A stretch of DNA of 64,000 nucleotides. Origin: Paraphysomonas bandaiensis. Taxonomy: Eukaryota; Chrysophyceae. The position numbers and the translations under genes are program-made. The number at the start of each line of letters is the position of its first letter. Within the stretch, counting starts at the first letter, position 1. The notes under the pieces were generated by a model, which saw only the letters and a list, made by a program, of their open reading frames with translations, made no database searches and had not been told where the DNA came from. Shown piece by piece: positions 45,464 through 55,165 of this stretch. The DNA lies in contig CBFFRP010000159.1 in the NCBI GenBank assembly GCA_965644295.1, positions 61,676-125,675 on the forward strand. The letters are read 5' to 3'.

Positions 45464-46765
45464 GAGCCAAACTCTAAATAAGCTAAAACTCGCTTTAACA
45501 GAGAGAATGCTGCTTATTATTAACCTATACTACTTCTGCAGTACTAAATGCTTCTCGGCACCCCAAGAAACTAAAGCACAACTCACCAGCTATGCAGTTC
45601 AGTACTAAACAGAAAAGTGACGAGCTACAACAACCAACAAAGAGAGAACAAGCTTAACTAAAAAGAATGACGATGCGCTTGAGCGTTGACAGCCACACAG
45701 TGACTAAATCCAAATTTTCTGCGAAGGAGTGACGATATTTATGAATGTTCTTGGAGAATTCTTCTTCTTCATACTCTACACATTAATGTATGAACTCTGC
45801 CGTATACACTCTCAACTGCTGCTCATCTAAACGATAATGGGCACTCGACCAATCAGAATTGAGAATAGGGAAAGCATTGGTTCAGTATTCGCTTCCTGTA
45901 TTTATACAGTGTAGGGTACAGTATACTGATACTGTATACCTACGAGTGATATAGACGCATACATACGATAGAGGAATACTGCAAATACATCATATACAGT
46001 GTATACGGTATACAGTGCGGTTGCTGAGAGGAGATGCAGCATGCTCCTAACTGCCATCTTAATGTGATTGCAGCACACATACCGAACATACTTATAAGCG
46101 AGCAGATTATCGTGAAAATTGAACAATATGTCCAGAGATGCATTACCGTTGTACTCGCTAACGACCACTGCTTCTTCAATTGCCGATATAGAGTACGAGG
46201 CGATATAGTATATTGACTGTGCAGCATCAGTACGAGGGTCCACACAGTGTGATGATCGAATGGAAGGTACCGTAAAATCATGTAATCAGTACGTACAGTC
46301 ATGACAGGTGATATACAGGTCCTTCTTCCAGACAGAGGCGGTCTATGGCAACCCTCAGCCACCAGTAATTGGAAATGGATATATGAACCACACAGAGGCA
46401 TATAATAACGGTAAAGAAGCCGCAGACACATCCACTGATTGCAGGAAAAGCACGTGTACACTGTTTACGTACTATAGGTGATTGTAGAAGCTACATATGT
46501 GCATTTACAGGCCACTGGTTTAATATAGAGCCATGTACACATATATACCATATATTAGGGTAAGGATACAACATATATATATATTCTGTAGAAGGGTCAC
46601 AACCTATACATATATGTGTGGGTGAAAGAGAGAAACTAGGTTAGTATGTACGCATATATATGTATACATCCAAACTGTAATAATAATAACTCTTCAAAAG
46701 AATTATATATCACAGCCCAGCATATAAAATAGAAGATAGTGCTGATGATTATAAACCTGCTTTAA
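45463..46765. mobile_element. 1.3-kb insertion inside the LINE, 5-bp target duplication ACCTG
   Basis: ACCTG at 45458-45462 recurs at 46766-46770. Deleting 45463-46770 rejoins the reading frame as VGT-CTGLHLPLTITDKASHDW, and the 1,308-nt span is a multiple of three. I see no LTR, no clear TIR and no coding gene inside. Element class unknown. Confidence 0.75.
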
Positions 46766-49087
46766 ACCTGCACAGGTTTACACCTTCCTCTCACAATCAC
46801 AGACAAGGCCTCCCATGACTGGTGTCTAAAATACCTGAAAGTCGTGACCACACACCTAGGGATCAAACAGGCCTCAGCCGGCTGTAAAGTCATGGTTATC
46901 GAGACCCAAATCATACCGACTTTGCTCTATAGAGCCACCAAAGCTTCATGGCCGCTACACTGGTACAGAGAAATTGACGCTGCTTGCGCAACCCTCTACA
47001 GAAAGGCCCTCAGTCTAGGCCCTGGATACCCCACGGAACTGATCTACCTCTCACTCAAGCACAACGGATTAGGTATGAAACGTTTCTCAGACTCAGCGCA
47101 GGAGCAAAAATGGGGATCTCTACAGCGCGCAATAACCCTCGGGGGAGAAGCAGGTCAAGCAGCACATTTTCTACTCACTCAGACAACAGAGCCACAGCCC
47201 CAATACCACCACTATGTTCTCAGCCTCAGGGAATGGGGAACGGAATTGGGCCTTACCCTTCAGGAACCTGAGCCCCCCGAACCACAGGATGAACACATGC
47301 TGACCAACCTAAAACAAGAACTCGGCCTTAATAGTGTCCAACCAGATACTTTCAAGGCTATCTTCACAGATGGATCATACACAGCCAGTGCGCTCTCCAC
47401 TCGTCGCCTCACTCATGTCAATCCGCGAACCCGATGGACACACCGAGGAGGTGCAGCGGTCGTCTACTTACCCCCAGAAAATGCCTGGGAAGATGGTACA
47501 ACCACAATACTACGACTAGATACACCCTTTCGTGACGTGCCCGGTTTGGACTCATACGCATATGAACTCATAGGCACAGCCATGGGGCTTATACTCTCAA
47601 CACGTATTCCCGAACACATAAGAAGCCACACAGACTGTCAGGCAGTGTGCACCCGCACTGAGGAAGCACTCTCCACAAGACGCAGAGCTCTCGGTCACCG
47701 TGCAAAAGGGGTACTACTCGAAAGCATCGCAGCCAGCAGAGATTGCAAACGACAGGTGACCTGGGTGAGGTCTCATCCCGAACGACGTACCACAGATGAA
47801 ACGGAGTGGACGTTTGAGGACAAGGGCATCTATATTGCGGACGCAGTTGCGGGTGAAGACTGGCATGAAGTCGATCGCATCCTTGGAAAAAATAACTACA
47901 CTGTCTGCACAATTGCGATTGACAGTGCCATCGAACGCTTACTAACTGCTGGATTATGGCACTGGCGTATGCACAGTACAAGACGGCCATACTACTCTAG
48001 CCCACTCCTTACTAATTTCCAGGATCTCTGCGACCTAAGGACACTTGAGAACTACACTTCAACCAGAGATCAACGCTACGGACACAATCCTGATCGAGCG
48101 CCTGGCTACTGGACCAATAGCGGAGTACACCTCCCGCGCAAACTAGCTCAAGCGGATGGCAGTGCATCCAAAGACAAACTCAGCTCAAATCTACGCCAAA
48201 GAATACTCAACACGGCACTGACATGGGACAAATCTTTCTGCATAGGGAGGAACCGGGCCAAAACCAAACAGGGGCTTGACCTGACCAAAGCCGCATGCTC
48301 TGACTGCGGGTTTCGACTAGATTCCCTAAAACATATGTGCCTCGACTGCACACATGAATCCATCACCCAAATAAGGGAAACTGCATTTCAATCGCATAAA
48401 AATGTGCTCCACGAAATACAGAGAACTCAGACCTTACCCAACTGGATCACATCTGCACTACGGAGACTCTCCAGCAGAGCCTGGAATCCCTCCATCCCAC
48501 AGGTCGAGAGATACTGGACTGGAACCATCACAGCAGCCCAACTGGAAACGGTCTTCGAAGATGCCATACACAACCACCTGACGGCACACAGTCTACGGAA
48601 CCTAGAAACAGCGGTTATTAATCTCCTGCAACCGCTTTACACTGCAGCGAAGCTTATGCTACAGGATCGCGGTTGTCGCTATATCACCATGTCCAAAAGG
48701 CCGCCCAGGCTACTCCCGAGACCCCGTCCGAAACGCAGTCAGTCAAGACAACGTCCGAGAGTCCTTCGACTACTAGGGGTCCAACGAAGACCCCCCACAG
48801 CGTCCCCGACTCCAGACACACGTGCACACCTCACAGATCCTACCCGACAGAGCACTGGACTGCCCAGACCTCCACAACGCCGACGGCTTCGACAACTCTA
48901 TCTACACCCGCGGCCCCACAGGAGCACAGTAACACAGACTACAAACCCAACTCCTCCTCCCAACAATCCCCACCACTCTCAACCCACACACCTGGAACTA
49001 GGTGCACTCAGGACCCTAATCCAGAACGCTGAGCCCCCTCCAACACCAATGGAGACCCATCCCAAAGGGAGACCCCCAGATCAATAG
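46766..49087 (+). CDS. LINE polyprotein, C-terminal part (RT thumb, RNase H, zinc motif)
   Basis: Continues the 42830 frame after the insertion. The segment TDKASHDWCLKYLKVVTTHLGIKQA matches a post-RT region. RNase H is shown by FTDGSYTAS, YELIGTAMGL, HTDCQAVCTR and TWVRSHPERR with following DAVAGEDW. A Cys/His motif CSDCGFRLDSLKHMCLDC follows, typical of the C-terminus of such elements. The last 120 residues are Pro/Arg/Thr-rich. The frame ends with a TAG at 49085-49087. An ATG at 46844 would give a separate ORF, but continuity with the upstream half shows it is one split gene. Confidence 0.92.
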   Translation, partial: TCTGLHLPLTITDKASHDWCLKYLKVVTTHLGIKQASAGCKVMVIETQIIPTLLYRATKASWPLHWYREIDAACATLYRKALSLGPGYPTELIYLSLKHNGLGMKRFSDSAQEQKWGSLQRAITLGGEAGQAAHFLLTQTTEPQPQYHHYVLSLREWGTELGLTLQEPEPPEPQDEHMLTNLKQELGLNSVQPDTFKAIFTDGSYTASALSTRRLTHVNPRTRWTHRGGAAVVYLPPENAWEDGTTTILRLDTPFRDVPGLDSYAYELIGTAMGLILSTRIPEHIRSHTDCQAVCTRTEEALSTRRRALGHRAKGVLLESIAASRDCKRQVTWVRSHPERRTTDETEWTFEDKGIYIADAVAGEDWHEVDRILGKNNYTVCTIAIDSAIERLLTAGLWHWRMHSTRRPYYSSPLLTNFQDLCDLRTLENYTSTRDQRYGHNPDRAPGYWTNSGVHLPRKLAQADGSASKDKLSSNLRQRILNTALTWDKSFCIGRNRAKTKQGLDLTKAACSDCGFRLDSLKHMCLDCTHESITQIRETAFQSHKNVLHEIQRTQTLPNWITSALRRLSSRAWNPSIPQVERYWTGTITAAQLETVFEDAIHNHLTAHSLRNLETAVINLLQPLYTAAKLMLQDRGCRYITMSKRPPRLLPRPRPKRSQSRQRPRVLRLLGVQRRPPTASPTPDTRAHLTDPTRQSTGLPRPPQRRRLRQLYLHPRPHRSTVTQTTNPTPPPNNPHHSQPTHLELGALRTLIQNAEPPPTPMETHPKGRPPDQ

Positions 49088-49329
49088 CGCCGGTGAGTCC
49101 ACGGACACACGACAAAGGCGAATTTCATATCACACAAAAAGAACGGAAGTGGTTGCACCTTGGTGCTTGCGGCGACGCACAAGCAGCTTTCGTAGCGTTA
49201 AATAGTAGGATAAAAGAGTTTGTATTGATTAGTTACGGGTAGTGGTCTAACTAGTATGACTAGCATTCTTCTAGCCACTAATTGCTGCAAGGTCTCAACG
49301 CCTATTGCTAAATAATCAGACATTCACTA

Positions 49330-49342
49330 CTAGTAGGTGGAG
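49330..49342. repeat. right LINE target-site duplication
   Basis: Exact copy of the 13 nt at 42872-42884. Family C sequence resumes after it (GGATCATAAGCAGGTG). Confidence 0.93.
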
Positions 49343-49729
49343 GATCATAAGCAGGTGAAGGATCATAAGCAGTTAGTACAGTGTATAGTAACAACGCACA
49401 ACAATAATCAGAACAATACCGCATATATACGACATACGACCCCGTCAGTATAGTGGTGTTTAGTGAGATGGTAAAGTGGTGTACAGTGAGATGGTTATAG
49501 TTCATACTTGTGAACTGTATGTAATATATATGTGTAGTCGGTGACTTTTATTGCTGTAAAACTGAAGTAATATGGAAGAAATTAGTAAAAAATATTATAA
49601 ATAATACTTTTCATACTGTTATTATCTTCATAGTTACTTATTGTGCATAGTTATACCCTTTTCCAACCATCATCAAAAATTTCACCAGGTTTTACATCAA
49701 AAGCCAGGTTTTGGTATTACCTCGACTTT

Positions 49730-50232
49730 AAGCAGATCCTCAACACTCCAAGAAGTTATACGATACAGAAGTTTATATCATTGTCTAGTAAGTGATGCTG
49801 ATTATAATTTTACTAATTGATTATTGAGTGAGTTCAACGTTCAATTATTTAAGTTTAACCATCATAATGTTGAATACTTATAAGCTCTACACACCGTTAT
49901 TACGCCAGCCAATTTCGGGCTCAGGTACATTGATATATCTGAGTTACTAGTAGTGGAACCCACACCGAATATAAAGTAATTTACTCCCACAAATAAATTA
50001 CTGGATGTAACAGTCGCTTGTAAACGCATGCTTCGATGCCACACAATCCTTTTATTAGTACACTTACAACAATAAACATAATTTACGACAATATCTTTGG
50101 ATTCATACCTTTAAGGTTATAAGGTAAAAATCCAATAAAAAAAATCATACAAAAAATGATGTGCCAATTTTTTTGTGAAAAAGTTGGACACTAGAATATA
50201 GATAAGTTTCTAGAAATTATAAATACGAAGTG
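49730..50232. other. intergenic
   Basis: AT-rich sequence outside the TIR element and before the 3' end of the histidine kinase gene. No gene seen. Confidence 0.4.
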
Positions 50233-52739
50233 TTATATCTTTTCAGTGTCGGAATCATTGCCCTTGAATGGTGAGACACTCGAATAACTCACTGATGGAT
50301 TGGCCACTGCAAAATATAGTTAAGCATGTAATCAGCGAAGACTAGAATAGTACCTATAGTTGCTAGTATTTTCTCTACTCTGTCGAGAGTACAAGGCTTC
50401 ACAACCACGTCATTGGCACCTGAAGTCATGAATCCAGATATATCTTCCGGTGTAGCATTTCCAGTCAGAAAAACAATCATTCCCTGGTATCCCATTTCGC
50501 GTATCAGTAATGTAGCTTTCGTACCACACATCTCAGGCATTGTGGAGTCCATAAATATCAAATCAAAAGGTGATCCACCTTCCATAGCCTTCTGTACACT
50601 AGCAACAGCCTCCACGCCGTTCTCGGCCTGTGTTACATGCCCAACTTTCGGCTCGATAAGACGACTCATCATTTTTCGGTTTACCGCTGAATCATCAACA
50701 ATAAGTACTTTGATACTGCGCACAATAGCGGAATCAGCTCTGGCAAAGATGCGAGCCGACACACTTGACTGACACTCAAAATTGTGAATGGACCTACACC
50801 GAATGTCCTTGGTATTTTCATTCATCGTGGCGACGTCTAGCTCTACGAAAAACATTGACCCTTTGCCTGGCTCCGACGTCACACCTATACGACCTCCATG
50901 AAGATCCACAATCTTCTTAGATACTGCATCACACAACAATTACATAGAACACGAGAATCATGCGAACTTACTCCACAATCCTATACCAGACCCACCACCG
51001 TTCTGAAGCTGCGCGGCATTAAACTGGACAATTTCTCCGAAGAGCTTTCGTTGGTTATCCTAATATAATCGTCAGTTTTAGATGTCAATAAACATTGCAT
51101 TGCAGTCTACCGGTGATATGCCCACTCCAGTATCATGTACTTCAATCCGCAGTACACTGCAGTCTACATCGTGTATTTTTGGTGTACTCATAGTTGGCCA
51201 CAGATCTACCCCTAGTTTACTTCTATTCAGAGCGACTTTGCTTCCACTGAAGGCTGTTAGTAAAGGGTGCATACTTTGGGAAACCGAAAGCGATAAAGAA
51301 TGGCCCGTGGGCGATACACTAGCTGAGAACTTCGACGTAAGATACGCGTACACATCTACTTTTCCATCCTTTGGGGTGAACTTCAGAGCATTCGAGATAA
51401 GGTTTCGCAGTACTTGGCTAATTTTTCGACAGTCCACTTACACTTTTACCTTATCAGTCACCATTGCTGGATCTACATGAGTATCTCCACTGTGAGTGAA
51501 AATAATACCTTTCTGTCGAGCCTGTTCAGACTAAGTATAGTAATGTCAAAGTAACTTCAATCTCCATACCTGCACTCCAAAAGGGTCGGCGACACTTCTA
51601 ATTAAATCACTAGCAGAAACCAATTCCTTCTCCAATGTGACGTTTCCAGCCTCAAGTTTATTAGCAAGCAAAAACTCATTCAGAATCTCTATAGCTACTT
51701 TGCAAGAGACAGATACGTCGCTTAAAATGCTTCTCACATCTACCACATTCTGGATACCTTCCTTGCATTCCTTGGAGAGCAGTTGTATACCCATGTACAC
51801 GGCGTTGAGAGGAGTCCGGATCTCGTGAGACATATAGCTCACATAGTCTCTCTTGGATTCAATGATATGCTATATACCAATTAGTTCATTATTAGACACA
51901 TCACTTAAACCAATGACAATATGTATCACCTCAGCTATAGCTTTCTCTTGTCTCGCCTGTCTACCTGGAATAGTGGTTGCCACAATGCAAACAAACATAT
52001 CAATAAATCCAGCATATGCCATATCACTTGTAAGTGAAAGCACAAGAAGTTTAAGAAAAATATTTATAGAAAAAAGAGCTGGATATAGCGCTGCGTAAGT
52101 TGCAGCTTGGAACGAGCAATTTATGGTGTTGTGCCATCGAATAGCGGCCATCACGCCAGTAACTATCGCCGAGGTAATAGACATCACTCGACCAAACATA
52201 TTCCACCAATTGGAAACAAGATCAGGTCTAAATGTACTCCATAGAAGTGTATGAAGTGAAAAAAATGTCATTAGTAACGCACAAGCAACAGAAAAAATAG
52301 TTTTCCAAGAGCGATTGTCATCTAGAACGTATCTCAAGAGACAACCCCTGAGCATTATCTCACGTGCAACCAAGCCGCTAAATGCCAGAGGAAGTACATT
52401 GGATTCTTCCAAACAAGAATATCCAATATAAGTCACAACGCCTGGAAGGGTTAGTGATATAACTATTAACCATCTTGGAATAGTTGCTCTCAGTGGCAGT
52501 TGAAAATCTAACACAGCATCTAAAGTTATGGGCAGGGCAATAGAGAATGTAGCTATGGTTGTTGTGTTAAATATCTGCCAGTTTTGTAGAGATAATGATT
52601 CAAATAATTGAGCCCCATCAAACCCTGTATTTAAATATACGGGAATGAATGAACATGTAGAGGCCAGCAGAGTCATTGTAACACACACGTCACAGGCATA
52701 AGTGCGGAGTAGTGTCCGTTGATCTGACATGGTTTTCAT
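50233..52739 (-). CDS. membrane-bound hybrid histidine kinase with one in-frame stop
   Basis: Six exons (51930-52739, 51570-51869, 51111-51530, 50972-51059, 50354-50923, 50233-50306) total 2,262 nt, 754 codons. The N-terminal 250 residues hold seven or eight hydrophobic helices. The H-box is YVSYMSHEIRTPLNAV with the phospho-accepting His, the N-box VLRNLISNALKFT, G1 VHDTGVGIS, and G2 GGGSGIGLW. A receiver domain follows (KVLIVDDSAVNRKMM, phospho-acceptor Asp in LIFMDSTMPEM, Lys in VVVKPCT). The product would autophosphorylate and pass phosphate to its own receiver. Codon 401 is TAA (51438-51440), just before the N-box; everything else is in frame. A 72-nt alternative intron (about 51437-51508) would skip it. 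The ligand is unknown. Confidence 0.88.
51438..51440 (-). other. in-frame TAA in the histidine kinase
   Basis: The reading frame is DKVKV-stop-VDCRKISQVL. The position falls between the dimerisation domain and the N-box, where family members have uninterrupted sequence. Confidence 0.85.
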
Positions 52740-52955
52740 AGCAGCTTTATTAAATGAAGATATTACGGGAATCGTTTGTACGTGTAATACATACATCCAT
52801 ATATATATGGTCAAGGAGGGAGTTAAAGTGTCCCTTCTTATCGAGATATGTGGATACGAATGAAAAGGGATACAAACGAACTGAGAAGGGATACAGACAC
52901 ATGTTGGGATGTGTGAGATGTGTGAGGCCACTAATTATAGTGAGACAAAAGACAA

Positions 52956-53106
52956 AAAGACAGAAGACATTTTTCTGGAAAAATGTCTTCTGTCTTTGAA
53001 AAGCTGTAGTTATAGGAGGACAAAAGACAGAAATCCGTCGAAAGACAAAATGTCTTTCTGTCTTCGGCCGACAGAAAGACATAAATATGAGCAAATTTAT
53101 GTCTTT
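52956..53106. repeat. cluster of AAAGACA/TGTCTTT hairpins
   Basis: Perfect stems: 52956-52974 with 52979-52997 (19 bp, loop CTGG); 53041-53047 with 53051-53057 (7 bp); 53051-53062 with 53070-53081 (12 bp); 53075-53086 with 53095-53106 (12 bp). Neighbouring stems share arms, so they are mutually exclusive. Confidence 0.95.
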
Positions 53107-53199
53107 TTGTCTTCAAGGACAGAAATCGAGAGTGGAAGACATTTTTACACAATGGAGCTTCATTAATAGTTATACACCTCATAAACAGCACCAGGCGCA

Positions 53200-53846
53200 A
53201 TGATTTATAGTCTCAAGGATTGGCAGAAGCTTGCCATTGCTTTGGCAGGCATGGAGACCCATGGTGTCAAGACCACGACGATTACAGAGCTTGGAGAAAC
53301 ATGTCGGTGAAACTACTTACGACACGCCGCACTCCTGTCAACAATGAAAGCACTGACATCTACATCAATGAAACCGTATCCCTGACCGAGTATATTCCGG
53401 CAGGAACCATAACTATTATCAGATTGTGAAAGGTGAAGAGTGTGTGTTGATTTAAACATACATATACATACATACATACATACATACATACATACATACA
53501 TACATACATACATACATACATACATACATACATACATACATACATACATACACTAGGAACTCTTTGGAATCAACTCTGAAACTATTTGGAAGAAATAAAC
53601 AACACTGGAAATAAAGAAGGAAGTCAGTCATTAATGAGTTCACTCCAGATTTTGTTATCCTTTTGAATAAGGTATATATATCTTATAAAGTTATTCAATA
53701 GTAATATTTGTTGATGCAGGACGAAACAATACCGTCAGGCGTGCAGATGAGAGAGTTGCTCGTCAAGACGGTGGAGCTCTCCTGGAATCGTAAAGAAGCT
53801 GAAAGGATAAGAAGAGAGCTGGCACTAACAGCAACGCCAACCAATG
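53200..53846 (+). CDS. possible gene fragments inside transposon A
   Basis: Two exon-like blocks have protein-like composition. From ATG 53200 the frame reads MIYSLKDWQKLAIALAGMETHGVKTT and stops at 53308-53310, unless spliced at CG|GTGAAA. Block 53720-53846, bounded by ATGCAG and ATG|GTAATT, reads DETIPSGVQMRELLVKTVELSW and RRELAL. A third block around 54481-54645 (SGALAEAERVYINVMMMLIKAL) may belong too. I recognise no family and cannot join them cleanly. They could be a captured host gene or a decayed element gene. Confidence 0.25.
53459..53551. repeat. (CATA)n tetranucleotide array
   Basis: About 93 bp of CATA repeats within transposon A, between the two exon-like blocks. Confidence 0.97.
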
Positions 53847-55165
53847 GTAATTATCTTGGTCCGATTGATTGTCTGTTATCCATGCAAGTTCTGTTTGTTT
53901 TATACATATGTTGTTACTATATTATACACGTTAGTTATAATGACGTTTGTCAGTGTCAGTTTTAAATTCACAACTTTGTTTATTACAATTGACTAATAAT
54001 TATCACATGATCTAACTGTAAGATGCATTTAATCTTGCATGTAATCACAGATATATTGAATGGGATCTAACTACACAAACAACTGAAATGTAGTGTATGT
54101 TGTACATATAACATATTGGCAACATATTGTAATAAACTAAATATACACATTCAACTTCAATATTGGGTTAACAGAAACTCACTTCTATCTTAAGTATCAA
54201 TTATGATATTGGCAGTCATATGTATAGATATCGTTATATTACAAAATTATAGAGAAACCACAATGATGAGTCAACTATCAAAAGGAGTTCATCAAACACT
54301 CCAAGTCATCATCCGTCTTTCGTCTGATGTGGAAGATTATAATGATGTCAGTGCATGCGATCTATCTTCATAACCTGGACTTCGAAACAAGAGCAAGAAT
54401 ATTACAGGAGAGTTTAAGTGCCATATTTGATGCTGTATAGGAAGTTAAGGGCAGTAACACCCAGCTCTTTCAACCCAGCTCTTTCAAGGTGTCCGTCACC
54501 ACGTCGTGCGTATCAGGATTGTGCGCCTCATCTTACTATCATTCAAATCAGGTGCACTCGCAGAGGCTGAGCGTGTTTATATAAATGTGATGATGATGCT
54601 AATCAAGGCATTAAAAAGCATCGTGCTTGAAACATTTGATACGTAATTCCAAAACGCGTTCTGAATTTCTTGCCTGATGCAGTGTGACATGGTATATAAT
54701 ACAATACCAAAAGTCATACCTTCACAAGTTGTGGGGTCTCTTATCCTTGTATTCCTCAGCAGGAGTCCCCATGGTGTGTTATCGTAGCCAGTCCGTTCGT
54801 AGACATTTCTTCTTGCAAAGATACGATCCTAACTGGACGCTGGAGATTGCTTCATGAGCTGTTTGATCAAGGATGTCCTGCACAGACAACTTTCGGGACA
54901 ATGCACTCACACATGAAATATCATGCTATCAACTTTACACAGTCACTTGTGACTTATGTCGATGCTTAATGCATTGCTTCGCAGTATATTCAGTGAGATC
55001 TAGCAAGCAGGGAATGAGTAGAATTCAAAATTCTAAAAAAAATCGCTGTTTTGTCTTTTGTCTTTCTGTGTGCACTATAATTACGGCTTCGTTTGCACCC
55101 GACAAAAACAATTTGGATGAAAAAAAATGTCTTTTGTCGTTTTGTCTTTTGTCTCCACTATAATT

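Larger units (their letters stand above)
42885..49329 (+). mobile_element. 5'-truncated non-LTR retrotransposon (EN-RT-RNase H)
   Basis: Flanked by the 13-nt duplication CTAGTAGGTGGAG. The element has lost its 5' end, including the first endonuclease motifs. It encodes an apurinic-type endonuclease, reverse transcriptase, RNase H and a terminal zinc motif, and ends in an AT-rich 3' UTR with a GCACC-TT-GGTGC hairpin. There is no poly(A); the terminus is AATCAGACATTCACTA. A 1.3-kb insertion at 45463-46765 splits it. Related tails lie at 9590, 36268, 42200 and 61160. Confidence 0.93.
42506..49729. mobile_element. TIR element (family C), split by a LINE
   Basis: The ends are perfect 26-bp inverted repeats at 42506-42531 and 49704-49729, beginning AAAGTCGAGGTAATACC and continuing AAAACCTGG. 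Just inside, ACCTGGT/ACCAGGT pairs form a subterminal hairpin. Removing the LINE leaves an element of about 770 bp, so it looks like a non-autonomous derivative. A second copy of its left part lies at 61617. The target duplication is unclear. Confidence 0.8.
52937..55161. mobile_element. TIR transposon A (2.2 kb)
   Basis: Imperfect inverted repeats of about 38 bp: the left begins ATAGTGAGACAAAAGACAAA, the right (reverse complement) ATAGTGGAGACAAAAGACAA. Both continue to an AAGACATTTTT. It is flanked by AATT at 52933-52936 and 55162-55165. The interior has hairpins, a CATA array and possible exons, but no recognisable transposase. It may be non-autonomous, using a transposase such as that of neighbouring element B, whose ends are similar. 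Confidence 0.8.

Noticed and set aside
45452-46775. The LINE insertion being a spliceosomal intron (CAG|GTTGGG ... CACAG|GTTTAC)
   Set aside because: Splicing at those sites puts the downstream half into a wrong frame with an early stop, whereas removal between the ACCTG duplicates restores the frame exactly.
46844-49087. Independent gene starting at ATG 46844
   Set aside because: The frame is open and meaningful upstream to the insertion junction and continues the LINE polyprotein.
52750-53094. Minus-strand open frames upstream of the histidine kinase start as part of the kinase
   Set aside because: They run through the transposon A terminus and its hairpins; the kinase's first hydrophobic helix starts after ATG 52739.
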